In this document: piece by piece, positions 1 to 13,800 of the stretch
How the letters are laid out: each line of letters begins with the position of its first letter
How positions within the stretch are numbered: the stretch's first letter is position 1
NCBI RefSeq assembly: GCF_964204645.1
Contig: NC_134027.1
Location: 18,462,485 to 18,526,484 of the forward strand
From: Tubulanus polymorphus
Lineage: Eukaryota > Nemertea > Palaeonemertea > Tubulaniformes > Tubulanidae
DNA: 64,000 nucleotides
Direction: 5' to 3'
The notes under the pieces: generated by a model
The model's input: the letters and a program-made list of their open reading frames with translations, nothing else
Database searches by the model: none
What the model was told of the DNA's origin: nothing
Made by a program: the position numbers and the translations under genes

Positions 1-46
1 GTCCTAGCCTTACCATCAGCTACACACTCTGACAGTAAATTTGTTA

Positions 47-887
47 AAGTCTGTTCACAACGAGTTGACGTGCGGCTTTTTCTCCACATCAAAGAGCAGC
101 TACTGCTGTGAGCTGTGAGATAGCTGCTACACACATAATCCATTACAGATGTGCTGACCCACTGCAGCCCAGCGTCCACCAAGAGTGCATAACTACACAC
201 ACACATAACTTGCATCTCCAACCACTCGGTTCTTTAATATTACACAAGTCAGTTTAAAATGCAAATTTGGTTGACAAATTCATTATAAATACCAGCGATG
301 ATTCTTCGTCTGAATCAGATTCAAACTATATAATATGGATGCATCCGCAAAAGAGAGTGACTGGATAGATTGGAGTTCAATCTGTGCCATCTTATTATCT
401 AGATATAATATAGTGCCACTTCTCTATGAGTGAAAACCACGAAAATATCAGTTGTCTAAATGCCTAGAGCTCTGTGAAAAAATGTTACAAAAATATGTGA
501 CTTGACATGTGTTGACATGTAAACCCAGATATATCTTCTTTCCTTGAATATTCTGTGAAATGAGCAAAATCCTCGAAAATTCTCTCCTTTCTAACAACTG
601 CAACTATTTTATCTGGATCACTGCCAGGCCTTGCCATCCATCAACTCTACGTCATCATTCAATAAGAGTGTATAAAACAACAAGATAAACTTAAATTCTT
701 CTATATTCCTAAGACTGCATGTCTTGTGAAATCTTGCTAGTTATTCACTCTTGCTGAATTTGTGTACAAAACCATAGCAACAAGCCACTTAACTGGCTCA
801 GCATGCACCCCTGCAACACAGTTCACTACTGTAAACTGATACCCCTGTGGTCAAAAAGCCGCACGTCAACTCGTTGTGAATAGACTT
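47..887. mobile_element. Non-autonomous DNA transposon (MITE), 841 bp, 35-bp TIRs, TA flanks
   Basis: Positions 47-81 and 853-887 are inverted copies matching at 34 of 35 positions; the outer end reads AAGTCT then TTCACAACGAG. TA lies directly outside both ends (45-46 and 888-889), as expected of a TA-targeting element such as Tc1/mariner. The interior has no long open frame, so it would depend on a transposase made elsewhere. It sits in a NUP93 intron. The TIRs are read directly; the superfamily is inferred from the TA flanks only. Confidence 0.8.
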
Positions 888-1743
888 TATACTTACTGAT
901 TCCATGTCTTCTCTCCAAACCTTGCAAAATTCCGAGCCCTCAGAATATTACCATCTTTGTCTATCCATAACCTGTCTTATCAAGAACATTTCTGGGATAA
1001 CAATGAGTGAGCGAAGGAATAATGCCAAATTGGCTTCCAACAGTGGATCTGTCAACAAACCAACTTAGTCCCTGTCATCACGCCAATTCCTCGTGTTCAA
1101 AAAACATCTTATGATATCTGGTATGATCAATCAAAATCAGAAAGTACAGGTTTGAGTATGCTATGCAACACTCGAAACTGTCCTGTACAGATTTGATATG
1201 AATTAGGATTTGGCCTGCCTTAGGAGCAGTTGAGGAAACAAATGTCTCCTCATATTTAACTGTCAAGAACTGACTTAAAAGCAGCAATATAATGCTCACC
1301 TAGGTCTTGAAACTATCCTGAAAAACCAAAGCAGTGAATGGGTATCATTGTGCAAATTCATCATGGAGAGACAATAATGGATCCCTTCTAGAGCCATGCT
1401 GCTGGATGTATGAATTTTCAAGTTTTGAGTTATATTACCAATATTTGACTTAATTAGTTCATACAACTGCCACAAGGGTATTACATAGTGAAAAAAACTT
1501 CATTATCCTCAGAGCTATTGTCATCATGCTTTGTACAGCGGTACATTGATGCCATGCTTAGTATCCCTTATTAATCCACTATCTTGTGCAAGGGATGACC
1601 TCTACAAATTGCTTCCTACAAAATAATACAACTGATTTCGATGAAACTCCATCGGTTTCATAGTAGTTGCATTGAAACCAATAAGGTGGAGCACTCATTT
1701 TTGCTGCTTTACAGCTATGTTTTCTGTTAATGTTTCATTACAG
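888..1743. other. NUP93 intron sequence, nothing recognised
   Basis: No exon of NUP93, repeat with clear ends, or RNA gene was recognised here. The preceding NUP93 coding exon was not found between 1 and 1743 and must lie upstream of the window. The stretch ends with the TTACAG acceptor at 1738-1743. Confidence 0.5.
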
Positions 1744-1870
1744 TGAGTGTAAATGAATCTGACCCAGCTCCGATGAGAAGATTGAATTTTGCCCGATTAA
1801 TCATGATGTATACGCGGAAGTTTGAGGCAACAGATCCCCGTGAAGCTCTTCAATATTTCTACTTCCTCAG
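1744..1870 (+). CDS. NUP93: NUP93 exon (first in window)
   Basis: Acceptor TTACAG ends at 1743 and donor GTTAAT starts at 1871. The exon begins with two bases completing a codon and ends with two bases (AG) of an Arg codon. It encodes 41 full codons including [15 protein letters not shown] and [13 protein letters not shown], a hallmark NUP93 segment. Confidence 0.95.
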
Positions 1871-4800
1871 GTTAATAGACAACAATCTTACTTAGTTTCT
1901 ATGTAAGAAGTTGATGTGGCCCATAACCTTACTTCATTTCTGTTATTTTTTTTTCAGGAATTTGAATTCAACGTTATTTGCTCAATGTGTCTGTGAACTG
2001 GTGCTTGAAACTAGGGAGGTATGTGGTATTGCATCTGTGTATTAATCCTTTCGTGGTGAACTTATTTGGCTGAAATGTTTGGAATTGTTCTGTGGGGTTG
2101 AATCCAGTCAACACTTGCTATGTTACATTATTACCCCTTGGCCGTAGAACGTGAGCAGTATTATCATTAGAATGATAATGATAAATATAGCTGCAAAGCA
2201 GCGATAACAGGTTTTCTGCAAAGCCATTCAGGATGATGGGAATTATAAAAAATTAGAATACCGATACACAGAATAAAATGCATTGACAGATTCGAACCTA
2301 ATATGCAACCACTGTGTAAACGTCCAATGCTTTGAAACCGAACTTACACGGACATACAATTAATGAATATGAATTGCTTCGACCCGGCATTTATTTTGGC
2401 ATTAAAACTTTATGATACTGTATTAGGGTCCGTTCATGTTATACGTTTCGATCGTTTTCCACTGATCTCTTCGAGTCCTTTTCAAGAAATGACATGAAAA
2501 AATACAAACTAAACATATTATACTATTACTAATTACAGAGAATATCATGCAGGTATGAAATGGCCTAGTTTACCAAGTACAAATTAAACTCATTATCATC
2601 ATGAAGATTGTGATGTTGGGTTTTTATTATTATTAGGACGTTCGTTAGACGAACGTCCTTATGTGATCGGTTTGCCGGTTGATGACGCACTTCCGATTTG
2701 GTTGACAGACGTTTAAGGTCGTTTTAAAGCCAGTTAGTTAGAGATTTCCTCAAATTCTGCATCAGAAATGGTGTCTTCAAGTTGGGATTGAATTTGGTTA
2801 AAAATAGTTGGTTAGTTTTTGCTGTCCCCTCTTGAAAAAATGCTCTTCACACCGTTTATGTGACATCACACATCACGTGTTGCTTATGACGCAGAAGGTA
2901 TAGTGATCGACAGATTTTTAAAATCGTTGTATCGTGGATGTTAACTTTAGAGGACCGTACGAAGTCTCTTTAAAGGTGAGTGTCAACATATATGGTGACT
3001 TAACTTAATTCTTTGTGAGCGCATAGAGGCCCTGTGAGAATCTAGAGACGTTCGCAGCATTGAAAATTACGCAATGGTCCGCTCGACACACACACACATG
3101 CTGTCAGTTTGGCCTACGTGACTAAATACAGCCGCCATGAATCAGAAGCAATCCACTTCAAATTTTATGAAGTGAATATCATAATTATTATTTATCCGAT
3201 ATACACCAAAAAACCTTTAAGAGAAAGGTATTTGGCGTCGGATTCTGTACCGAAAATCCCGGATTGTTACACTGCATAGTTTTTTTAGTAGGGTTCTTTT
3301 AACATCTTGCCTATGAGCCATTTGATTGACACGTGGGGCGGGGCTTGCGATCTGCCGATGACGTCAGATGTAAACAATAATATAACCACGTGCATCGCGC
3401 ACATGTGTTAACAAACCTGACAACAAATTAGATTTTTTGGCGCCAAAACTTTTTTGATTTTTTCTTTTGTCCAATGATTTTTCAATTGGAGCCAACTGCT
3501 ATGCCATTAGATTGTACAATCAAGTATTCACGTTTTATAGACTCTCTCTGAAATAATTCTTGTCCAGGGGACATGTATTGAAATATCCATTGTCGTTGTT
3601 TTTGTTTTTTTTTTATTTTTAGGATATAAACAGCCTAGAAGAAACATCATCTGGCAGACACACATTTGACTACAGATCATATCCTGTTATAAAATGTGTT
3701 TAATAAATATTTTACTCAAGTTTTCTTGCCATTAATACTTCCTGACTACTTTTATTTTATGGTTATCTAAGTGCAAGGCAAACATTGGTGGGGTTCCTTT
3801 GGCCCTCCGAATATATAGGACCAAAAGGGGAATTTTATGCCATTTGGATTTATTTTTGCTTAGAAAATCTATTCAAATACTTTTTGGCGGGCACATTCAA
3901 ATTCTGAAGGGTAGGACTAGTCCTACCCCTAAATCCACTTGCATTCAGTCTCAACGTTAAAACCTTCACCGGCCTCCTACTCAATTTTTTGAATAAATGT
4001 AAAACTTATGGCAGAATTTATGGTTGATTCCTCGATTTTGAATCCCAAAGAATAATTTTTGAATTACGCAGTAGGATGACACTTGAATAGCCGGTATTCA
4101 AATTTTCCAATCAATGTGGGAGGTGTCTGGGTCTACATGCGTTTCACAAACGAACGTCCTCTTTTAAAGTTTCTTTCTAGTTTAATTATCTTGATACTCC
4201 TCCGAAATTGTATGGTTGGATTGTCTTGATTGGTAAACTGAACAATTTTTCATTATTAGGCCAGAAAAAAATATATTCTGTTACTAGTCAGGCCCTTCTG
4301 CACAAAATGATGCGGTGATCTGGGTTTTTTTTCTCGAGTGCGATGGATTAGTCGACAGGAACAAATCCGAACGGACGTATAGTAGCCGGCCCTTACAAAA
4401 TTGATATCGATATCAACATGCTTTGTTTTCATTCACAATCAGACAATAGCAATGAATAGTTGGACTAAACTTCCGCGTTTGACGACGTCGGCGCGCGGTG
4501 CGCGAATTTCGTAGCCGATTTTTCTTTCCGAAAAAAAAAATTTCGACTCGGGGGTTATAGATCGTCGCGCGCGCTGACCAGAAACAGAATACATTTTTTG
4601 TTTGGCCTTATCTAGACAGGATGTGACAAACGTGTGAACAAGTAGAACTCTTCTCAACCGACAAATGCAGGACAATCCAATGAAGCATCTTCTCAGTTCT
4701 TATGTAGAGCTATTCCGAAAAAAATCTTTGCTCACTGCGCTGTCTCTCCAAACGCTCTACGGAATAACAATCTTGTAACTAAGTTTTTAAATGAGACGAT

Positions 4801-7800
4801 ATAAGACAAGTTAGAGAAGCCTATTATCTTCACTGAAATCTGAATGTATTCTCAACACTTCTTAAATCATACATGTCTATGCAATTATATGTGTACATTT
4901 AATCCCAGTAGAAAAATAGTGCCAGTTACGGAATACGGGATATCGACAAATTCAAGTTCTGAAATTTCTCATTTGATGGCGCTAGTCAGAACTGGAAATT
5001 GGAACCTCAATCTGCCATTATCTAGTTCATCTGCAATAAAAATCTCTCGCTTCAATTTCTTGTTTTTATTTAGCGATGTTTTACTAGCTATACATCGTCA
5101 TGTGTAATCCTTTAAATATGATATCCTGGCAATGTGTTGAATTCGATATAACCTCACTTCAAATCAGTTTTCATATCAGGTCGACTTGGGTCGAACCACG
5201 TCGCTAATACATTTGTATATATGTGCGTCAGCAGTCAGTCGCACATGTGCGAATATAGGTTACTGTACTATATGGCTGCTGTGTGTGTTAGTAATCACCT
5301 GAGCGAGTCTATGTATAGTACAGTGACTCGGTGATGATATTAGTGTATACACAGCGCTCTCATACATCGGAAGGCGCGCGCGTATTGTCAGCCTCATTCA
5401 TCGTCAATTAAGACAAACTAATTGACAAATTGAGTGAACTAAAATCTCCTGATGAAGGGCCTATGCTTATTGGGCGAAGCTTTATGAAATCCATGTATTT
5501 TAGGCTAAAAAACTGCCCTCAGCTCATTGGCCAAGTCGGCTTAATCGCTGGAAAATTCGGGAGGTTGTGTTGTCATGAACGCCTGGCTCGTACGCAGCCT
5601 CTCTTTTTGGGTGGGTGCGAATTTAGAGAGGGTGGTACTTATTTGATTTTGCGGTGGACCTACTGCGAGCGCTGTAGGCGCAAAGCTTCTTTAGGGGGGG
5701 TGTAGGGGGCCTCCCCCAAGACAATTTTGAAAATAGAAATGCATGTTCGTTCAAATTTTAGTGAATATTTCATATAAAAATGTCACTGAAAAAATGTAAT
5801 TAATCCTCGAATCATTTTCAGAATAAGTTTTAATTAGGTCTTATAATCCAACAACATACACTGGTGTCTCAGCGTTTATGGAGACTTGCAAATTTTTTGA
5901 TAACAGTGTCTATATCTATATCATAGTTATATGTATGTGAGCAAGAAATTTTCTTTGACAAAAAATAGTGAAACTCAAAATTTTATAGTGAGGGGGTGCG
6001 TTCCCCTGGGTACAGGCCTGTATAGACTAAGTTTTGGCGTGACAGTTGTTGATGGTTTGCGCATTTGATTAAAAAAGTATTGATTTTCACTTTTCAAAGG
6101 TGATGATAAGTCTTGATTTTGACCAAGGCCTGACAACTATGAACCCTGATTTATTGCAGGCTACGCTGATAAATTTGAAATAAATTTATGCAATAAAATT
6201 GATTTTAGAAGGACTATAATAATCGCAGAACCATAATAAAACTATGAAAAGTACCAGGACTCGAACCGACAATCAAAATTGGGCCGTCAAGTACTGCCAC
6301 CATGTGATACCTGGCAACCAGTCTTTACATCGTCAGCTCTCGCAAAATGTTTTTTTTACAATTTTAGGACATTAATAGTGATTTCTAGCCTTTGCAATGA
6401 GGTTTTATCGTATCCAACGTAAGGGTAGGATATCATATTTGAAGGATTAATCATGACGATGTTTAGTAAGTAAAAAAAAACGCTCATTAAAAACTTGAAG
6501 CGAGAGATCTTTATTGCAAATGAACTAAAACATGGCGGATTTAGGTTCCAATTTCCGGTTCTGACTAGCGCCATCAAACAAAAATTCAAGAACTTGAATT
6601 TGTTGATTTCCCGTATAACCACAGTAGATTTGCACTCTGTGACTTAATAACACTGCATGACACAATAGACATAAATGACCACCAAAGTGCTTGACTATGG
6701 TGCAAGTCCCGGGTTTCTGAACTTCGTGAAATGTCCGGATTCCTCAGATTTTTTCAGAATCCCCGGACTTTACCCATAATTCCCAGATTCTGAGTAAAAA
6801 CCGGAAAAGGTCTCAGATTGGGAGCGGACAATTCATTTCAATATTTTATTGACCCAAAATATATGTACTTATTGTAAACTTCATGTTAGGAGCAAAGTAT
6901 GTAAGTTTTCATATTTGGAGGCTTTAAAAGTTGACCAATGTAATTAACGCATGTGGAAGGTGGGGGTTAAAATACCAGAATATTGCAAATTCTGGAAAAA
7001 AATGATTATAATTTTTGTAATATATATCATTATCTCTTTTGTTATTCTTTAATGGTTACGTTTGCTATCGGTGGTCAATTTTGAATTCAATCTATCGCGA
7101 TGTTCTGCAATATCGGATCGGAAAATTGATAAGAAATAGGAAATTTCAGACTATGTTCATCTCCGGGGCCGATAAGCCAGTGATGGGTGATCGAGTGTCC
7201 TGCATTTTCTAATTTAAACTGAAAAATCTGCGGAGAGAGTGGCATTGCATTTTCAATATAGCCAATAATACGCCGTCATTTGATTTTATAAACGTTGAAT
7301 AAAATTTAAATTAATTTTCCGGGTCCAGTTTTCATGAGCTTGCAAGCCCATATTGCTATCACAGGGATTGATAGCTTGCTTGGGGAGTCGATAACTTTCG
7401 TTAAAAACTTTCTTGGGCTCTGATATTTACACACATTTAATGCAGTAGTAAAATCTAGGTTCCTTGTGTATATTGGCTATATCGGTTGTTGTTTTCTTTG
7501 TTTTGTGATCTTGTTTTATTTTTCTGAATTGAATTGACTGGTTTGACTGGTGCCCTGTCTCTTCAGAGAGCCAGGGGGCGATAGTTAGTGGTGGCATTTA
7601 ACTTAATCGGATGATAGTAGTGGATAGTCATTTGAAGGAAATGCAATCTTGCTTTATGTCTTTATTATTCAATAAGAATATCGTGGCTCCTATCTATTTT
7701 CGTGTTCGCTTCTTTTCACCTGAAGTCACTGGAGTTAGTCACGTTTTTTCTTTCAGCTGTAAATTTTTCTAAGCGCCGAGCAAAATTATTTCAGCACAAT

Positions 7801-10800
7801 CTTCTTAAGTAATCTAGCAATTATCAACATATGATACATTCTGAAAAGTCACAACAATATTCAAATAACAACCATCTAAATGCTTGCACTAACTCGGTCC
7901 ATGTCTACAATAAAACCATTCCGATTCCCAGTCCGCTGATGTATGTGATATTTCATGTAACAATCTAAGACAACACTGATTTCTTCAGAAATGCAAATTT
8001 TAGTCCCAAAAAATTGTAATTTTTGTGTCATTCACTTTCAAGATGGCTGACCGGTGGCCATATTCATTTTAAAAACCACTTGCAGAGTGCAGTATTGAAG
8101 TACGTCTTTCTCTTTTACAAGATGTTCTATGATTCAAAGGGATTTATCAATTTCAATTGTGTGCGCATGCTTTTGGCTATTTTTGATAAACATGGTTGCT
8201 TTTAAAGGAATAAGTTATTGTGATCTAGTATGTAATCTACCTTAGCAAATATTATCAACGGCCGAGGGGTAATGCTAGCTAGCATTGCTCTTTTTGGCAT
8301 AATGCTATCGTCCTCCACCACGAAAAACACATACCTGGTAATTGTAATGATTATATAAAATATTCAAAAATTATATGTTTTTGTTTTTGACAGTTTGAAA
8401 TGCTTCTAGGAAAGTTAGAGAGAGATGGCAGTTTGAAGGTAATATTTATAGACAGTCTGTTCTATAGTTGGTGTAACTAGTGATTCTTTATCAGGTGGCA
8501 TGCCAGCTAACACATGATTTAAGTAGAGATGATGATTCTGGTTGTGTAGAATAATTTAAAAAAGACAATCTTATTTTGACTACTGGTTAGTGAACCTGTG
8601 TTTTTCTATTGCAATATGTTTCTATGAACCTGTTTCACAGCCGTGATAGCCCACCCACAACTATCCAACTGAATCCTTTTCAAATGCGTTTTGTGCTACC
8701 CAGCCTTCATTATTTGTGACATCAGACCCTTCAAGGCATTTTAAGAAACTGAATAATACAGGATATTGGCTCAATGTTACTCTTTTAGTACTGCAGCGGG
8801 GTAAATTTCTTATGTTGTTTGTCTTGCAGCCAATGTAAACAATTCTTTTGCCCGAATCTCCTGCTATTTAACCAATTAGCACTCAGGAATTTCACAATGT
8901 AGTGTCAATTACTCCTCGGAAAATTCAACGGAAAATCCAAGTTTGTCACGATACCAAGTAGCTCATTTTTATGCCCCGAGCTCGACTTTAGTTGAGAGGG
9001 GTATATAGATTTACCCCTGTCTGAGAAAGACGCCACTGCAAGTGACGTTAAAATTGGGTCGATTCGATACAAATTATGGCCACCAGGGGGCCGACATGAA
9101 AAACGACGTTTGCAATTTGTGACTTATTCATTTCAAACTTGGTACACAAGTAGGATATCACTTCGGTCAGAACCATATCTAAAATTGGGTTGATTCAATT
9201 CAAATTATTGCCACCAGGGACTGTTTTACTGTAGTGAACTTTTTGATAAATGAACAGGCAATGGGCCGTTAATTTTTATGGACTTTCGCTTCAGCGAAGT
9301 CCATTTTGTTATCGCATATCAACTTTCTTCCTTTGGTACAAAATAACTTCAAAACGAGGCGTAGTTTCTCTTTGGAACTTTTAAAACATTAAATGCAGTA
9401 ATAAAAGCTCTAACCGTATGGCATACGGTACAAATTGGCAAGCTAGCATACCCGTACCGTAAGTGATACGGTATCACTTAACCCTTCTTCTAGAAGGGCA
9501 TATCTATCAGTATCAGCCGGTGCTGCCATCTGCATAAAATCCAAGATGGCAACAGCCAGGAAAAAACAATTTAGCTGGATGAAATGGTGCAGCAGCTCGT
9601 ATATGATGCTGACAGTGATGCTGGTGACTTGGAATTTGGTAGTGAACAAATTGAGAGTGATAACGAATATGACAGCAGCAGTTCAGATGATGAGACTTAG
9701 TCAGAAAATAGGTTTATAGTGCCAGCTATGATTTTGATGATGAAAATGAAATCAGTGACAATTTTTTTATACCCTGTTGATATGGTTGTCATGGCAACGG
9801 ACACCAATAACAAAAATGAAGAACCAGAAACTGTCCATCCTCAAGGTCACATATATCCAATTAATTTGTCTTATTTGTAAGCCCAATGGTTATCAACACC
9901 ATGGTATACAATGTATCAGTGTCAAATACAATTTTCTGAGGCCTGAAATTATACCCCAATGAAACCCCTTACATCTGGCCTTCCGACATATCATGGTAAA
10001 TGAGTGGAAAAATAAAATTTTTAGTGGTTCGTAGTTTAGTTTTTATTGCTTTGAAATTTTTACTACATAAGGTAAGGATATATGGCATACAATTTCAGTT
10101 GGAATTGAATAGATCAGTGCATTTTGCTGGGAGACAGAGCAGTTTATCTGAAACTTTATCGTGAATTTTCATCTTCAAGTTTTCCTAGAAACTGCAAATG
10201 ATTCAACTGCCAGGGTTCGTCGCGGCTGGCCGTGAAAAGCAGTGAATTTTATAGAAGGGCAATGAAATTGGGAACTTGGAAATTGTTCAATTAACGAAAA
10301 TAAATTGTCTAACAAACTTCGTACACAGTGTATAGAAATTGTCACACCATGAACGTGGAGAGTTTCTATTTGAGTGGGGAAAACCCTCTACCATGTATAT
10401 TAATTATGAATCGTCATGCAGGTGTGTGTGATGGAGATCGTATCAATAGACAGATTTTCATGAAAACTTCTGGATTTAATCAACGGGGACATCTTAGGCT
10501 TATTTAGGCCAGCCGTAGGCTGAGCCTATTACTATACAAATGGAGCGAATTTAAATGACGGTTTCTTTGTAAAAGTAAAAGAGTAAAGGCTGTTTGACAA
10601 TGCAACTGAGCATATAGTCATACAAATCATTCATTAGAGCATTATCCATTCTCCAACCCCCATGAAGCTAAATTTTGAAAGAGGGCCTCGTTAAAATTTA
10701 TATGAGCTTTTTCGCGAGAATCTGATCTCAAAAATATCTGTTTTGAAAAGCCAATCAGAAAGCAAAGACTCCTCTATGATTGGCTTAGCCGCAGAAATCA

Positions 10801-13800
10801 GCAGATGTTCACGTGAACCCGTGGTATCGTCTACCGTTGTACTTCTGGGTTTTATTTTAAGATCTAGAATTGTATTTCAATATCGATTTCTGTGAAATCT
10901 TTAGTTGATTTGGTTTTTGGGAGGAATATTTTTATTTGTACTACAGAAAATATCATTGACAATTGTGCAAAGTCCGGGAAAAAAAGCTGCTTCTCAAATC
11001 GGATGGATGACCTTGATATGCTAATTAGCCATGTCTCAAACTGCAAATTCAAGCAAATTTTATTCTGCAAAAAAATATCAAATCCAATTCAATTTTACTT
11101 TATTGAACAACGTAAAACAGCAAATCCAATTCAATTTTGTTTTATTGAGAAAATTTCAGAAAATTCAATTCTATCACATTCAAATCAATAAGACCAAGGG
11201 AAAACATTTATTTGAGGTAGTTGTTCCTGCCAGCTCCAGTCGCTGTCTGTGCTACTTATGAAAATACGATTGAATTGTGTAAATTATTAGCCTGGGATTG
11301 ACTAGTCTATGAGTTTGGAGTGTATTTGGACAAATTTAACCCACAGAATGCATCATTTGCCATTTTATAAAAAGCTGACAGGCTGGCCATAGTGCCCCTT
11401 GGGGCTCTTGTTGATTACTTGGTGCACGGATTCTTTGAAATTCTGCCAAAAACTTCATGCCAAAGATAGGTAGGCCATATGCGTTTCCATTCATGATTCG
11501 AAAATAAGATATTATTTCTTGATATTTTCCGTCCTTATTTTCGATCTAATTATCTATAAAAAGTCAGTCTTCTCCCATCATTTGAATTCAGTCCAATAGT
11601 ATTCACTATTTTTCATTTTTTCTGCTTATAATCTCTAATCTAGAGTACCAATGTTAAATTTTGATGCTGATTAAACATATACTCGCGTAAATTTAGGAAA
11701 GTCCATATTAAGAATTTCATTTTCTTGTTGGGTATTTAGGATCGCTAACCAAGCTGGAGATTGTTTATTATTATTATTATTTATTTATTTTCTGAAAATT
11801 ATAGCAATTTATAACAAACAATTTATAAATTATCATATTTTTGCACAAATTCAGTATAAATTGACATAATTTATCAGAGGGGAAGATATAAAAAAGCATA
11901 GCTTGTAGGATATACCACCCCAAAAAAAAGTGTTACATTAGAAAAAGAAAAAAGATTCATTCATACTTCCATGCACTCTCTCACACATACAAAAATGTAC
12001 AAATCTGAAAAGTAACTTACTGCACAATTCATTAAAAATTTAATGCGGGTCATCAAAAAATCTGTATGTATCTAATCAATAGGAAGAAAGCAATTTGTCC
12101 TTTAAATGTGTTTTAAAGCTTTTGATGGATGGCAGGGTTTTTAAATGAAGTGATAAACTATTCCAAATTTTGGGTCCATTTACTTTTATAGAAGATTTTT
12201 TTAAGTTCGATTTAAACTGTTCATATCTAATATTTCTGTTGCTATCAAATCGAGTACGTTGTATAGTCACAAATGGAGGGAAGAAATTTTTGAAAACATC
12301 AGGTAGTTTGTTATTCGTATAAAGATACATAAACTGTCCACTTTGCCAAAAATTGATATCATTTAATTTTAAGATTTTGTTTGCTTTGAATAAGGGGGAG
12401 GTATGGGCTAAGTAATCTACTTTACAAATTATACGAATTGCTCTCTTTTGTAATTTAACCAGGCAATCAAGGGAAGCTTGATATGTATTACCCCAAATGA
12501 TGTTACTACAATATGATAAGTGACAATATATGAATGAATGATATATCTGTAATAACGTTTCTTTGGACAAAAAATAACTGCATTTGCTGATGATACCAAT
12601 GAATGGGGCTAACTTTATAGATATAAGATTAATATGCGATTTCCAAGATAGTTTATCATCAATTTGTAGACCTAAAAATTTTGTTTCTTTAACCTGGGTT
12701 ATGGGAATGTTATCAATATTTATAAGCAAAGTTTGTTTAAGTTTTGCTCTACTGAAAAACAAAAAATGAGTCTTTTTAAAATTTAAAGAAAGTCTGTTCG
12801 CACGAAACCATATATTTAATTTATGTAATTCAGAATTAACAGAGTTGGTAAGAGTTTTGATGTTTTTTTGACTTGTGAAAACATTAGTATCATCAGCAAA
12901 CATGGTAAAATTCAACATATTTGAGGCTTTATCAATATCATTAATATATATAATGAAAAGAACAGGGCCCAAAATCGAGCCCAGAGGAACTCTGAAAGGA
13001 ACGGATGTAAGATTAAATACAGTTCCATTAAAAGAGACCGTTTGAAACCTATTCTTTATGTAGTTTTCAAACCAAGTTAAAGCTACTCCTCTGATTCCAT
13101 AATGAAAAAGTTTATACAATGAAATATCATGGTTTGCAGTATCAAAGGCCTGTGAAAGATCTAAATATACACCAATGGTTGACATCCCATTGTCTAAACT
13201 ACTAATAATTTTGTCAATGGTTAGCATAATAGCCATGTAGGTGGAATGATTTTTCCTAAAGCCAAACTGTTGAGGAGAGATAATTTTATATTTATCCAAG
13301 TAATTTAGAAGCCTATTATATACTAATTTTTCTAGTATTTTTGAAATGCAAGGTAAAACAGAAATGGGTCTGTAGTTAGTTAATTCCTGGGGGTCTCCTG
13401 ATTTGAATAAAGGAATTATCTTAGATTTTTTAAACAACTCCGGTACAATACCTGTAGACATACTTCTGTTGAAGATGTGACAAAGCGGGATAGAAATAAC
13501 ATCAATAACCTCCTTTAAAATTTTCTGGCTTATACCATCATGTCCAGCACTATTTTTATTATTAAGACTTAATACAATTTTTTCAATTTCAAAAGGAGAT
13601 GATGGCATAAAAAATAGATTATTAAGATGCGAAGGTCCCAAAAAATCAGAAAATGACTCATTTGTGGATGGAATATTTTTGTCTAAATTCGGTCCGACAT
13701 TAGCAAAATATGTATTAAAACCATTAGCAATAGAAAAATCATTCGAATAAAATATGTCCTTGTGTTTGACATTATTAGGATAATTTCTGTCATTTGACTT

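Noticed and set aside
10864-11261. Overlapping frames on both strands (68, 99 and 76 aa)
   Set aside because: All lie within one interspersed repeat copy; copies 2 and 3 do not preserve them.
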